Of a stretch of DNA of 64,000 nucleotides, positions 53,909 to 64,000 are shown piece after piece. Origin of the DNA: Platerodrilus igneus (Eukaryota > Arthropoda > Insecta > Coleoptera > Lycidae); the NCBI GenBank assembly GCA_036346225.1, contig JARFIW010001082.1:1612001-1676000 (forward strand). Direction: 5' to 3'. The notes beneath the pieces were generated by a model. That model ran no database searches. It worked only from the letters and a program-made list of their open reading frames with translations, and had not been told where the DNA came from. The translations under genes and the position numbers were made by a program. Position 1 is the first letter of the stretch, and every line of letters begins with the position of its first letter.

Positions 53909-55293
53909 CTATATATTAAGGGGTAGGGTTGAGTGCACATGTGACCCACGCCAGTCCTGACTTACTAATCTGGAGGCAAAAATGCCATATGCCTTCATCC
54001 TAGAAACATCGACTACACCATCATATGGTATTCTACTATTTTGGAAACCGATTATGTCATTAATTATGTATCGATCATTCGGTAAAATACGCGTTACTTC
54101 ATAAGACTCTTTGTATTTGAGGATTAACTTTTTACTGACCCCAGGGGTATTATCAATGTTTGAGATCATCACATATTGACCCACTTTGTATTTAGAAGGA
54201 ACTTTATGTCGTCGATCGTAGTACTGTTTATTTTGTAGCTGACAGCGTTCGATTTTTTCGGCAGCTTGTTGCCTTTTCTCTACCAAATCTCTTTTGTCTT
54301 GAGGATTTAAATTTTCTAAGGCTTTTCTTACTTTATCCTCAATTACACCTAATTGGTTTCTATCAAATAATAACATTGATGGTGTTTCACCAGTTGATCG
54401 ATTGATTGAGTTGTTTATGCAAAATTCAACATTCTGCAATGCTGATGCCCAATCAATATGTTTCTCATCAGTGATCTTTGCTAGTAACGGGGTTAACAAC
54501 CTATTTAAATGCTCAATCTCCCCATTTGCCCAAGGTGCGCCAGTTGCAATCATAACGTGCTTAACATCATGTTTTTGAACAAAATCATAAAACTCGGAAG
54601 AAAAACAGGATCCCTATCAGAAATTATTGTTTTTGGAATACTGTAACTTGCAAAGTAATATTCTAAATGTTTAATTACTTCCTTTGTGTTCGTACTGCGG
54701 CAAGAATATAATTTTATGAATTTTGTAAAAACGTCAATAATTTCGAAAATATATTGAGTGCGATAAAGAGCTCCATAATGATCCACATGGATAACCTCAA
54801 ATGGTACATTTCCTTTCGGAATGTTATTTAAAAAGCCATCCGTTTTTCGAGACTTGGAATTATATTCAATGCACTTTAAGCAATTATTGAAATGATGCCG
54901 AATTTTTTTTCTGATTTTTGGAAACCAATAAGTCCTAGAAATGAGTTTGAACGTTTTTTCAAACCTTAAATGACCCATATCGTTATGGTACATATAAATT
55001 ATGTTATATTGCATAGCCTTTGGAACATAAAATAAAATATCATCTTTAATTTTTCGATACACCAAACCATTTTTTAGCTCAAAGAAAGGGTGTTCAGACT
55101 CCTCTAGTCGCTGCCTTAAATTAGTTATAACTTCATCAGTAGACTGTCTTAAAGCTAATGTTTGCTCCATAGTATTTCCCTCCAAAGTTAAAATGTGATT
55201 AATTATGCTCAAGGCATCAACGTGTTGCATATGTGTATTAGGTCGATGTTCAATAATGTAGTCGTAATTCTCTAAGTATAAACACCATCTCAT
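53909..55293 (-). pseudogene. Gypsy integrase
   Basis: The zinc-binding HHCC domain (HNDMGHLRFEKTFKL and HFNNCLKCIEY) is near 55,000-54,870. The core has VIHVDHYGALY and TIISDRDPVF, the first two catalytic Asp. After a frameshift near 54,550 comes APWANGEIEHLNRLLTPLL with the catalytic Glu, then a C-terminal DNA-binding tail (YDRRHKVPSKYKVGQYV) to the stop at 53,909. The frameshift separates the second Asp from the Glu, so the enzyme would not be made whole. Confidence 0.85.
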
Positions 55294-55296
55294 AAT

Positions 55297-55620
55297 TCAC
55301 GGGACTATGTCTTTTTTAGACAAAGTCATCCTAAAACTATCACAATCAGTGACTATTTTGAAGTGTATCCCGTGTAAATATATATGGAAACGTTTAAGCG
55401 CATATACCACAGACAAACACTCTAGTTCATAACTATGGTATTTCGATTCACTCTCAGTAGTGCGTTTACTGAAATAAAATATCGGGTGAAATTTTTTATC
55501 AGTTTGTTTTTGCATTAAGACTGATCCAAAACCGTGAGAACTAGCATCACAATGCAACTCCGTCTCACTTGCTGGATTATAAATAGTTAATAATGGTCCT
55601 GAAACAAGCTTGCCCTTCAA
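55297..55620 (-). pseudogene. Gypsy RNase H
   Basis: ELHCDASSHGFGSVLMQ (catalytic Asp), HPIFYFSKRTT, ESKYHSYELECLSVVYALKR (catalytic Glu), then FKIVTDCDSF (catalytic Asp). This is the normal Gypsy RNase H order. It is open across this stretch. Confidence 0.85.
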
Positions 55621-55664
55621 CAGTCAAAAGATTCAACATGTTCTGATACAAATCTAAATTCTAC

Positions 55665-56585
55665 TCCCTTTTATACAATGGTTTTGCTATTATTGAAAAG
55701 TCTTTAATAAAACGTCGAAAATAACTAGCTAAACCTAAAAAGCTGCGAAGTTCCTTAACATTTAGAGGAACTGAATAATTCCTTATGACCTCAGTGTTCT
55801 GATTGTTCGGTCTAATTCCTTTCTCATTTATACAATAGCCTAAAAAATTTACTTCAGTTTCAAGGAATGAACATTTATCTAAACGTAACTCAAGAAGATT
55901 CTCCTAAATTAAACGCAAAACCTGTTTTAATATGGATAAATTGTCATATAATGTCTTGGTAGGTATAAGGATGTCATCGACATAGATTAAAATTTTACTT
56001 TCACGTATTAGTTCTTTAAAGATTTTGTTCGCAAATCGCGAACAAGTTGCTGGACTCGAACTTAAACCAAACGGCATTTTGGAAAATTCATATTGCCCCG
56101 ATGAAGTTATGAAAGATGTATATTGCCTGGATTCTTCACTTAAAGTAACGTGATAAAATGCATTTTTGAGATCTAACCTGGTGAAGTATTTCATATCTTT
56201 TAGACGGTCTAGATGATCGTCTATAAACGGTAATGGAAACTTATCCCGAATTAAAGATTTATTTAAAACACGATAGTCAACACATAATCTGTAATCTCCA
56301 GTTTTCTTTTTCACAAGTACTATCGGAGAACAACGCCGAATCGCTTTCACGAATAATACCTTTCAGCAGCAAATCATTTAAAATTATATCTAATGATTGT
56401 TTTTCTGCAAACGATAACCGCCTAAGTTGAGTAGAAAATGGTTTTAGATCATTAAATAACAAATGCATCTGAAATTCAGTTTTGGGTACTGAAGGTCGTT
56501 CAGCATTTTCATAAAACTCAAAAAAAATATTTTGCAGGTCTAAGGAAACTTTTGGTGTAATTTCAACACCAACTTTTAATCTCAA
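55665..56585 (-). pseudogene. Gypsy reverse transcriptase
   Basis: Blocks in order: SPIVLVKKKTGDYRLCVDYR (fingers), FPLPFIDDHLDRL, FTRLDLKNAF (first catalytic Asp), SGQYEFSKMPFGLSSSPAT, and ILIYVDDILI (YVDD box) near 55,985. The connection region follows (ELRSFLGLASYFRRFIK). A frameshift near 56,330 and stops near 55,905 and 55,664 break it. Confidence 0.85.
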
Positions 56586-56600
56586 ATTTAAAGAATGCGA

Positions 56601-57260
56601 TTAATTGTCATCCACATAATTAATGTTCATAATTTGGTTAGATTCTTGAATACGATTCAAATAATCCAGAGATAGTTTGATTTGAACTTGACCACTCTCA
56701 AACAACACCTTAACATTACAATCATCAATAAAATTTCTGCCTAACAGACAATCATGTGGGATTGCCTCATCAGGTACTACATAAAAATTAAGACTAGTTG
56801 TTACGTTAGTAGTTACCACTTTAAGATTAAGTAATCCCAAAAGTGTTAGTTTAGTCTTGTTAATACCCTCAAAGTTATCTAAACAGTCAATACCATCAAA
56901 GTTAATGTTTCTAACTAATTTATAACGAATAATCGAAATAGGACTTCCTGAATCTAATATTGAATTCAAACATAGTTTAAAATCATTACCTTTTTCTAGA
57001 TAAACAGGTACAAAATACGGCTGTGATTCTACCTTATTTAGCAATAAAGTCTTCTGTGAATACCCGTCATCATAAGGAGCCTGCCTTGTTTTACTACTTG
57101 CAGCTGGGCTTGAAGTCCCACGTCTACTCCCATCATAATTGGATGAGCCTCTCCTTTGACAATTGTTAACCATATCCTCTGTACTACTGAACCATAACAA
57201 GAACCTTTTACACGTTTTGGTTGTTGACATTCTGAAAGCAAATGTCCCGGTTTGTTGCAA
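56601..57260 (-). pseudogene. Gypsy protease region
   Basis: Minus-strand frame with SILDSGSPISIIRYKLV near 56,955, a D-S/T-G aspartic protease site, and DCLLGRNFIDDCNV near 56,730, the second conserved retropepsin block. It overlaps the end of gag by 220 bases in the -1 frame, which is where Gypsy elements often use ribosomal frameshifting. No classical slippery heptamer was found. Confidence 0.75.
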
Positions 57261-57895
57261 TTATAACACCGAATACTAGGACTGCTGTTATAAAAATTGC
57301 GAGACTGGAAACTAGGATTTTCTTTCTTACTAAAAGTTTGAACTTTCACTCTATTTTTGTCTTCAGTCATAAATTTACTATGGCGGACTTTGTTGATTCG
57401 CTCGTAATTGACAATATCCTTAAAAAGGTCATCTTCATCTACATGATATTTGGATAAAATAAACGATGCTACTTCATCAAAAATTAAACCAATAGCTACT
57501 TGTTCTTTTATTTCACGAAACTCGAGCGTTAACATATTGCACAAACGAACTTTGTCGTGAAAATATGTAATTAAATTTTCATTAGATTGCTGTTTGCGAC
57601 GCTGCATTTTTATCCATAGATCTGTTTTGTTTTCTTCAAACACAAAAGTTTTTGTGAACGCTACTTCAAAGGATTCCCAGTTTGTGATTTCACTTGAACA
57701 TCCATGTAACCATTGTTTTGCCGCACCAAAGAAATGGCTTTGTGCGGTTTGGAAAATAAAGGCATCAGGCCACTAATGTAAAGTGGCTGTTCTTTTTAAG
57801 TTTTGCAGCCAACTACCTGCACGTTCCAAATCACTTTCACCCTCAAAACTTTCAATAGTCTTCGTTAAGTCGGGCATAATATTGAAGTTTTGCAT
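57038..57895 (-). pseudogene. Gypsy gag with zinc knuckle
   Basis: It starts at an ATG at 57,893-57,895 (MQNFNIMPDLTKTIESFEGE) and has one in-frame TAG near 57,773. It is otherwise open to 57,038. Capsid-like blocks (WLHGCSSEITNWESFEVAF) are followed by a CCHC zinc knuckle, CYNCNKPGHLLSEC, near 57,250. Gag packages the element RNA. The knuckle keeps all four metal ligands. Confidence 0.8.
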
Positions 57896-58179
57896 TTCAG
57901 TAAATACGAGTCCTTCCAACCGACCTTATTACATTATATCAAACCATACTGTAACAAAGTGGTGGAGGCACAAGCCATTTTCCTCTCTTCTCTTCCGAAA
58001 ATACATGTTAAACAAGTAAGGTCCCAAAAAATACAAATTGCTCTAGTCGACTACAATCCCTGCAGTTGTTATTTTTTATACACTTGCTTGCAGCAAAAAG
58101 CAACTTATACCTTGCTAAATTTTTACAGCGGACAAAAGACAATAATTTGAAAGCCTATAGCCATATCAATTTATTAGCA

Positions 58180-58356
58180 GGTACCATTATGGCAAGTGAC
58201 AGGGACTGGTGCAAATCTTTGAACAAAAGCTACAAAATAAAAACAAATCACCAAAACAGCAGAATGCTGAAATCTTTGAAAATGCAAAAAAATTAGCAGT
58301 AACTCGTAAATCCATAATTCAGTTTAAACACTTCAAGCTGCAAACTTTTCTGAGCC

Positions 58357-58419
<63 letters not shown>

Positions 58420-60370
58420 GGAACATCATAATAGCAAAACAACACGTTCTTATAATATGCGAACAAAAAATTTTAAACCCCACCTGAGCCCAGTAAACAC
58501 TAATTTGTCAGTTTCAAAATCATACCTTGGGAGCTCATCTAGTTCCTTAAACACAACTGTAGTTGTCTTAGAGAACAAAATCCAGCAATTACACACATTC
58601 TCTAATGGTAATGTAGAAATCGAAGTTCACAATAATACACAAAATACCATGGCAAGCACAACAATTGCTGATCCTGACAGTTCAACTTATGCCAATTTTG
58701 TCAAAATTTGTTGAGTTAGGTACTTTCACTCCGGGAAGATCTAATTGAATAGATTTTATCAAATAGTATGAAAGGTGTGCCAGTTCATACTGCTGGTCGA
58801 ACCAAAATAAGTTACAATATTTCGGGAGGTACCTGAAACAAAGTGCTAACACGGTATAATCAATTTGTTAATACACCTGAAAATTCTGATAAAACCTGGT
58901 CAGATGTTAGAAAGTCATTTCTACAATGCTACAACGTTCCCCATGTATTACATAACTTATGAAATACCATAAAGGATTGCAAACAAGGACAAAATGAATC
59001 GACGGTCAATTATTATTATAACCTATACCTTGTGAACCAGTTAACACCAGTAATAACAATTGCCGATTTTTTTGATTATTTTGAAAATGGAGTTCCTCGT
59101 GAACTGCAAAACAATTTTCTTTTATTAGCGTCCACTATTGATATAACGGAAAACCACTTACGAGACATTGTATACCAATTAGCAGAGATGTAAGCCAACA
59201 CTCTGAGCAAAGAATTAACAAGAAAAAACCGCACCTTTCTTGTCAATTAGTGACGATCGCAAGAAACGGAAAATTATACCAACAAAAACAAAGGTCTAAA
59301 TACAACAGACCTACATATAACAATTTGAGGTCAAAAACTAACTGATCACCAAAGGGAGACACGACCTCGCATGGACTATGAACAGAAGTCGCAACAGCAG
59401 ATGCAGTATTACTACAATCAGCATAGCCCAAATTCAAAAATACGGCATCTCCAAAGTGCGAGAACAGTTCATTTCTACACCCAATGTAGATTTGATACTA
59501 TAGTGCTCAACAATTCTAACAATTTCAATTTAGGCCATAACCAAAGTCAATACGGAAGGCATAAGCCAACCAGGTAAGTGACATTTAACAATGCTAATCC
59601 AAACTATGATACTCAGGTTCACCAACGACGAAAAGCAGCATGTGAATATAAGCACCCGATAGAACATTCTCATATTGCAGAATACAAGCACAAGAATAGC
59701 ACACTAAGGAAACGTTATATATTTTTAGAACACACTAAATATATGTGGCTTTTCAGGTTAAGATTAATAATATGTTAAAGGATGTTTTGAAAGGTACGGG
59801 TTCGTTTTACAACGTAGCATCAATCAAACACTTTGGTAACATATGGGACAAAGAGATCTTATATTAATTTAGTAACTGTTAATAATTTTAATATTCCAGT
59901 ATCTGCAAGAACCGATATTGATTTAACTGTAGATAAGAATTTCAACATGAATGTTACTCATTAAAGATTTACTCACGCCATTAATTTTAGGACAATTTTC
60001 TGCATAATAATAAGGCTATATTAGCTTTTAAAAATAATACCATCCCTTTCGACATTGATGGTAATACTCCAGCAACCATTTTGATGCGACCTCTGGATAA
60101 CAATTTTTCAATAAACTTTGCATTAATGGAGCTCATTAAAACCCCAGATAAACAAAATCTTTATTTATTGTCAGTTGCAGTATTGAAGCGTAATTCTCCT
60201 GTTACATTGACACTTAAATTGATTGACATAAATCAACCATTTCTTTTTCAACCATACACTAAAACTTTAGTGAAACAATTTATCACAGTGCAAAGGAAGC
60301 CTTATATAGATGGTAACACGCTAAACGCAAAGGTTGTGACAAATACACAAACATTTAAAACTATTTGAAG
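58180..60370 (+). pseudogene. Second, degenerate gag-protease relic (Gypsy-like)
   Basis: On the plus strand a frame from 58,418 (MEHHNSKTTRSYNMRTKNF, ends 58,714) is followed by broken gag-like text: SDKTWSDVRKSFLQCYNVPH near 58,900, NYYYNLYLVNQLTPV near 59,010 and FFDYFENGVPRELQNNFLL near 59,075. A worn zinc-knuckle-like CEYKHPIEHSHIAEYKHK lies near 59,642. Protease-like text at 59,870-59,990 (FNIPVSARTDIDLTVDKNF) leads into an open 95-codon stretch at 60,081-60,368. RT and integrase were not found. It is a separate, older copy, pointing away from the minus-strand Gypsy. Confidence 0.5.
58352..58417. repeat. (TA)n microsatellite
   Basis: A long pure TA run immediately before the 58,418 frame. 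Confidence 0.95.
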
Positions 60371-62060
60371 GATCGACTATATGTGTTGTGTGTGAATACA
60401 CAAAACCAAAATATTTTATTAATACAATTATGTCTACCCCCATGAAGGCTACATGATCCAATCAACTTTGATATAAATAAAAACTTAACATTTGAAAAAA
60501 CTAAACATCTTTCACAATGGATATTGCCTCAATTGGACATACAAATTTAGTTGCTCATGAAATAGACACTAGTTCATCCCAACTCATCAAAAGCAAGCCG
60601 TACTATGTGTCCCAAAGGAAGCATGAAATTGTCAATCGACAAATAGAGGAAATTTACAAAACGGCATAATCGGATGATCTATTCTCAATAGAGCAACATC
60701 ATAGTTCTAGTACGTAAAATCTGGTTAAATGAGGTTTCGTATAGATTATAACCTTAACCCCGCTTTCACAGTTAAATACAGAAGTAAAGCATGCACAAAT
60801 GTCACAATCCAGTAATCTATGGAGCCTGGTCCTTGGGGTGGATTCCTTGAATGCTTCCTGCTGCTTGGTGTTCTTGTCAGTGCTTGGGGTGTTGCTTGCT
60901 ACTGCTTCTCACTGGACCATATGATATAAGGAAAGGTAAGGAGGTGGGAACCACTAGTCGCTACTATCGATAAGCTCGAAGCACTCCACAGAAGTAGGTA
61001 GGAATAGTCCCGGAGTTATGCTACATTACTCCTACATAAATGTCTACCCCCTCCAGAAAAGGTTGACGCATTGGTGGGAACAAAGCCATTCCAAACGATA
61101 AGTCAATGCCCTGAATATCCGTGAGAACCACAACTCGATACGGTTTTCACGGTCATTAGCGTTACAATAGTTGTCTGCTGGGAATTGTCTCATGCAGAAT
61201 TCTAAAAAGTCCCTAAACCTAAATTAATACAATATTTGTTGGAGTTTTATAAAATAAAGCGTAATAGGATTGCCAAAAATTATTGTCACTAAAAAAATTT
61301 AATACATACCCCCTATGTGTAATTGATAATTTGTTTCTTTATCTTAAGAATGTAAAGTTATTTAGCTCGGACGATCTTAATCATGGCTATTTTCAAATTT
61401 CTATATACAAATTAGAAAAAAATTGAAAAAATCCATCCAGACCACTTATTTACAGCTTCAGGTGGATCCTCAATTTTTAAAAGCAACAACAAGCTTGATA
61501 TTTTTTAATTTGATTCAATCTCAAGGTTAAGTTCAACATTTTGTATCCACAATCTTGCAGAGAATATAATCCAGCTATTATGAAACCTGGTTTGTAAAGT
61601 CAGAAACAACAATTTAATCTTTCAAAAGCCCTTGTAAACATATAGTTCAAGAAATACCTCGTAGTTTCCAACTTGTTTCATACATACGGCATGTGGGCAT
61701 TGAGGGTTTTGTTCTGATAGGACTTCCCCACTTGAACTCTTGGGAAATAATTTTCTTAATCTGCTCACTTCCACTACATCTTGGAGGTAAGTGGGCTGGA
61801 AAGTTGTTGATTCGCAAACACCCTGTAGGGTTAACCACCCCAATAGTGAGAAAGCCAGATCGCAAATGTTGAACAAGATCCATCCCAGACCGTATTAGCT
61901 TGAGGCCGACGCCTTGTGACGATACCGCTGGGACCTATGTCAGACCAACTTGAAGGCCGATGCCAACCACTACTGGGTGATTTTTTTGCTGGACCCCAAA
62001 AGGGTTTATATATTGTTTTGGCAACCTACTTTTTCCAAGCCACATTAGTAGTTCATAAGA
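60371..62060. other. Unidentified G+C-richer repeats
   Basis: 60,770-61,200 and 61,620-62,060 are richer in G+C than their surroundings. The second contains the near-repeat TTGAGGCCGACGCC / TTGAAGGCCGATGCC near 61,905-61,965. Minus-strand frames of 78 and 84 codons at 61,622-61,883 overlap and match nothing I know. These may be retroelement non-coding ends. Confidence 0.35.
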
Positions 62061-63000
62061 TTCGGTACCCCATCGTTGTCGTAACCTAGTATTCATTAAT
62101 AAATTTTCTTATTTCAAGCATTTGATTATTTAGAAGTGATAATTGATAAAATTTTATATTTAAGAATTGACAGTTATAACTATTGTAAAAAGCTTTAAAT
62201 TAAAATAAGTTCCTTTATCAGATCTGATGTTCATCAAAATCTTAGAGACTAAAATATTCTATAAACAATCATTTTGTTTCATATCACTAAACTTTGTGAA
62301 TTGATATAATTTTTTTGGATGAAAGTTATTTGTTATACAATAGATATTTTCTGATTGTATCAGGTTTATTTTATAAGCAAAGTAAATTAAAAGTTTTAAA
62401 AAATTCATTCCAATAGGGTTTCTGTATCTATCCTAACATTTTTAATACTTGCTAGATACAGTGGCGTTCAACTTCACTTTATTTAATTTTTGGTTTAACG
62501 AAGAATATTTCAACCTTACCCTTTCTCATGATTTCCCAGGGGTAATAGCCAAACTAGCAGCAGAAGTGGCAAGTTTTTATAGTCCCAACTTAATTTTATT
62601 TAATTTTTATTACTTATTTCCTACAATAGTGTGTACAACATCGTGAGGTTAAAAATAGATTTGCTACTTAGCACGTACAACGTGGGGCTCGAAGTGTGCA
62701 ACAACTTTAGTCAGCTATAAAAAATCCGTTGCAGTCTTATGGCAGCAATTCCAGCAGTGCTTGCATCACATGTTAGTAGAATGGGCGGTTGGAGTGTATA
62801 GTACTATCTGCATATTTGACTAAAGACTATGATTTACTGAAATATTTTAATTGACAAGTAGAGTTTACATTGTTCTGTTTTAGCCAAAAACTACATACTA
62901 ACTTTACAACAATTACTGACTACAAAAACATCACGGGCGTCTCATGTCAAGCTACTCAAGTTACTTAGGGAATTAAAATTCCTCCATAACATTTCTCCCC
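62061..63000. other. Stretch without recognisable gene
   Basis: AT-rich DNA with no supported feature. Confidence 0.45.
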
Positions 63001-63049
63001 TTCTTAAAAAATGAATTTACTTAAAATACTAACGATTTATAGTTCTAGT

Positions 63050-63950
63050 CTTATTGGAAGTTTGGAAATTCTACCAAAGCGAGTAATTTGTTGTCAATCC
63101 CTGGGGGGCAGTGGGTTCTGTATGTATTTTGTTCACTATATTTTCCATTCCGTACTTTGAAAATTTCTCTTTGGTGTAACTTCCGAGGCTTTCCCTGTAC
63201 CTGGAGTATCTTTATCAGTATTATAATTATTACTGACACTATCTGTTGGTAGAGGGACTGAAGTGGATGCGCTTAATTTTTGATATGTAATATCGCCATT
63301 TACTTTATTTGAAACACTAATTATACAAGTTTTAGTCACCTCAGTCTAATATCATTAGCATGGACAAACTTGACAACCACGTACACTTTTACTAAGTATT
63401 TGGAATGACTAAAAACTTTTATAATTTTCCCTTTCTACCATAAGTTAGTTAGAACATTTTTAACATAAACCAGTTGATTAAGAGTATACAATTTTGTTTT
63501 CCTGTAGTTATCAGTACTACTTGAGATTGTCATAGAACATTGGTTTTATTAGGTCAAACCTGTGTGAGGTTTAATTTTAAATAAACTCTGGGATGTAGAT
63601 AAATTAGTCACACTTGAAGGAGTATTTCTATAGATAAATAAAAAATCTTATAAACGACTCGAAATTAATTTTTTACATGTTTCATTCCTTTTTCTCAAGA
63701 AAAGAGCTTTCTCTAAACCCCTTTTTATTATCAGTATACCCTCTTCGGCTAAACCAATACTTTGAGGATGATATAGCGGAGATTTTACTGGTTTTATGCC
63801 ATTCCCTGGCAAAAACTTAAAAATTTAAATGAACTAAAAGGTGGGCCATTATTGGCAACTACACAGAAAGATAAACGCCTGCACAGAATTCTTTAAGTTT
63901 CAATATTGTTTCTGTAGCACTGGTTCCTCATTCCATTAGTTGGAAAGCAA
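63050..63950 (-). pseudogene. Gypsy-type integrase relic at the window edge
   Basis: Minus-strand fragments in shifting frames: LKEFCAGVYLSV near 63,890, GLAEEGILIIKRGL near 63,750 (the NGxxE helix region), LFIYRNTPSS-like text near 63,630, and TGLT/FDLIKPMF near 63,550. The order and content are those of a Ty3/Gypsy integrase core and the segment after it. There are many stops. The element may continue past the right edge. Confidence 0.5.
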
Positions 63951-64000
63951 TCTATTTGGATTGTTGATCAATTCAAATTAAAAAGGTAAAATTAAACTTA

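Larger units (their letters stand above)
53398..57895 (-). mobile_element. Gypsy (Ty3-type) LTR retrotransposon, nearly full internal region, disabled
   Basis: Minus-strand order is gag (57,895-57,038), protease (57,260-56,601), reverse transcriptase (56,585-55,665), RNase H (55,620-55,297) and integrase (55,293-53,909), the Gypsy order. The 3' LTR probably ends at 53,398 (minus TTGGCCCGTAACA), with a possible polypurine tract AGGGGGA near 53,665. The matching 5' LTR was not found, so it may be truncated beyond 57.9 kb. Defects include a gag stop near 57,773, frame changes near 56,330, 55,640 and 54,550, and stops near 55,905 and 55,664. It is the best preserved retroelement here. Envelope-like sequence was not seen. 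Confidence 0.85.

Noticed and set aside
53122..58019. Plus-strand frames of 60-78 codons across the Gypsy element
   Set aside because: They are antisense to well-supported Gypsy pol and gag sequence.

Overview
The window is an AT-rich, intron-rich, transposon-laden animal nuclear sequence, most likely from an insect with a fairly large genome. It has spliced genes with GT-AG introns, no bacterial operon structure, and relics of mariner, Tc1-like, Tigger, hAT, jockey/CR1-like LINE, Penelope-like (GIY-YIG), Copia, Gypsy and probably Crypton-type elements. No tRNA, rRNA or CRISPR array was recognised. The species cannot be fixed from the sequence.

The only host protein-coding gene I can support is a MYSM1 (2A-DUB, histone H2A deubiquitinase) orthologue on the + strand. 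Seven coding exons run from 12,839 to 51,007: SANT exon 12,839-13,294; basic linker exon 23,502-23,879; acidic linker plus start of SWIRM 44,904-45,281; SWIRM 45,335-45,491; linker 49,851-49,984; linker 50,035-50,190; JAMM/MPN+ exon 50,241-50,855; final exon 50,900-51,007. That is eight blocks if both linker exons before the JAMM exon are counted separately. The first exon with the start codon was not found. Introns of about 10.2, 21.0 and 4.4 kb hold many transposon copies, while the other introns are 44-53 bases. The first half of the coding sequence carries three single-base frame breaks at A or T runs. The JAMM half is clean and keeps all metal-binding residues.

Layout. 1-12.8 kb: microsatellites, small tandem repeats, a 1.1-kb foldback element (6.4-7.5 kb) and a Tigger relic (7.9-8.55 kb). 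13.3-23.5 kb (MYSM1 intron): two LINE reverse-transcriptase relics and a hAT relic split by a Tc1-like element with recognisable ends. 23.9-44.9 kb (MYSM1 intron): a mariner, a tyrosine-recombinase relic, a Copia element with LTRs and primer-binding site into which a Penelope-like element has inserted, and a duplicated ~3-4 kb Gypsy-derived block (31.6-35.8 and 39.4-43.2 kb). The two copies of the block carry different foldback insertions, and a LINE, a second mariner and a second Penelope fragment lie between them. 45.5-49.85 kb (MYSM1 intron): mostly nothing recognisable plus a 185-base hairpin insertion with a 16-base target duplication.

52-64 kb: a solo arm of the 1,000-base foldback family, a nearly full-length but disabled Gypsy element (53.4-57.9 kb, minus strand), a second degenerate gag-protease relic (58.2-60.4 kb, plus strand), unidentified repeats, and a last Gypsy integrase relic at the right edge. 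The most useful observations are the paired empty and filled sites in the duplicated block, the Crypton-like relic and the homopolymer frame breaks in MYSM1. I see no convincing new multi-gene system.
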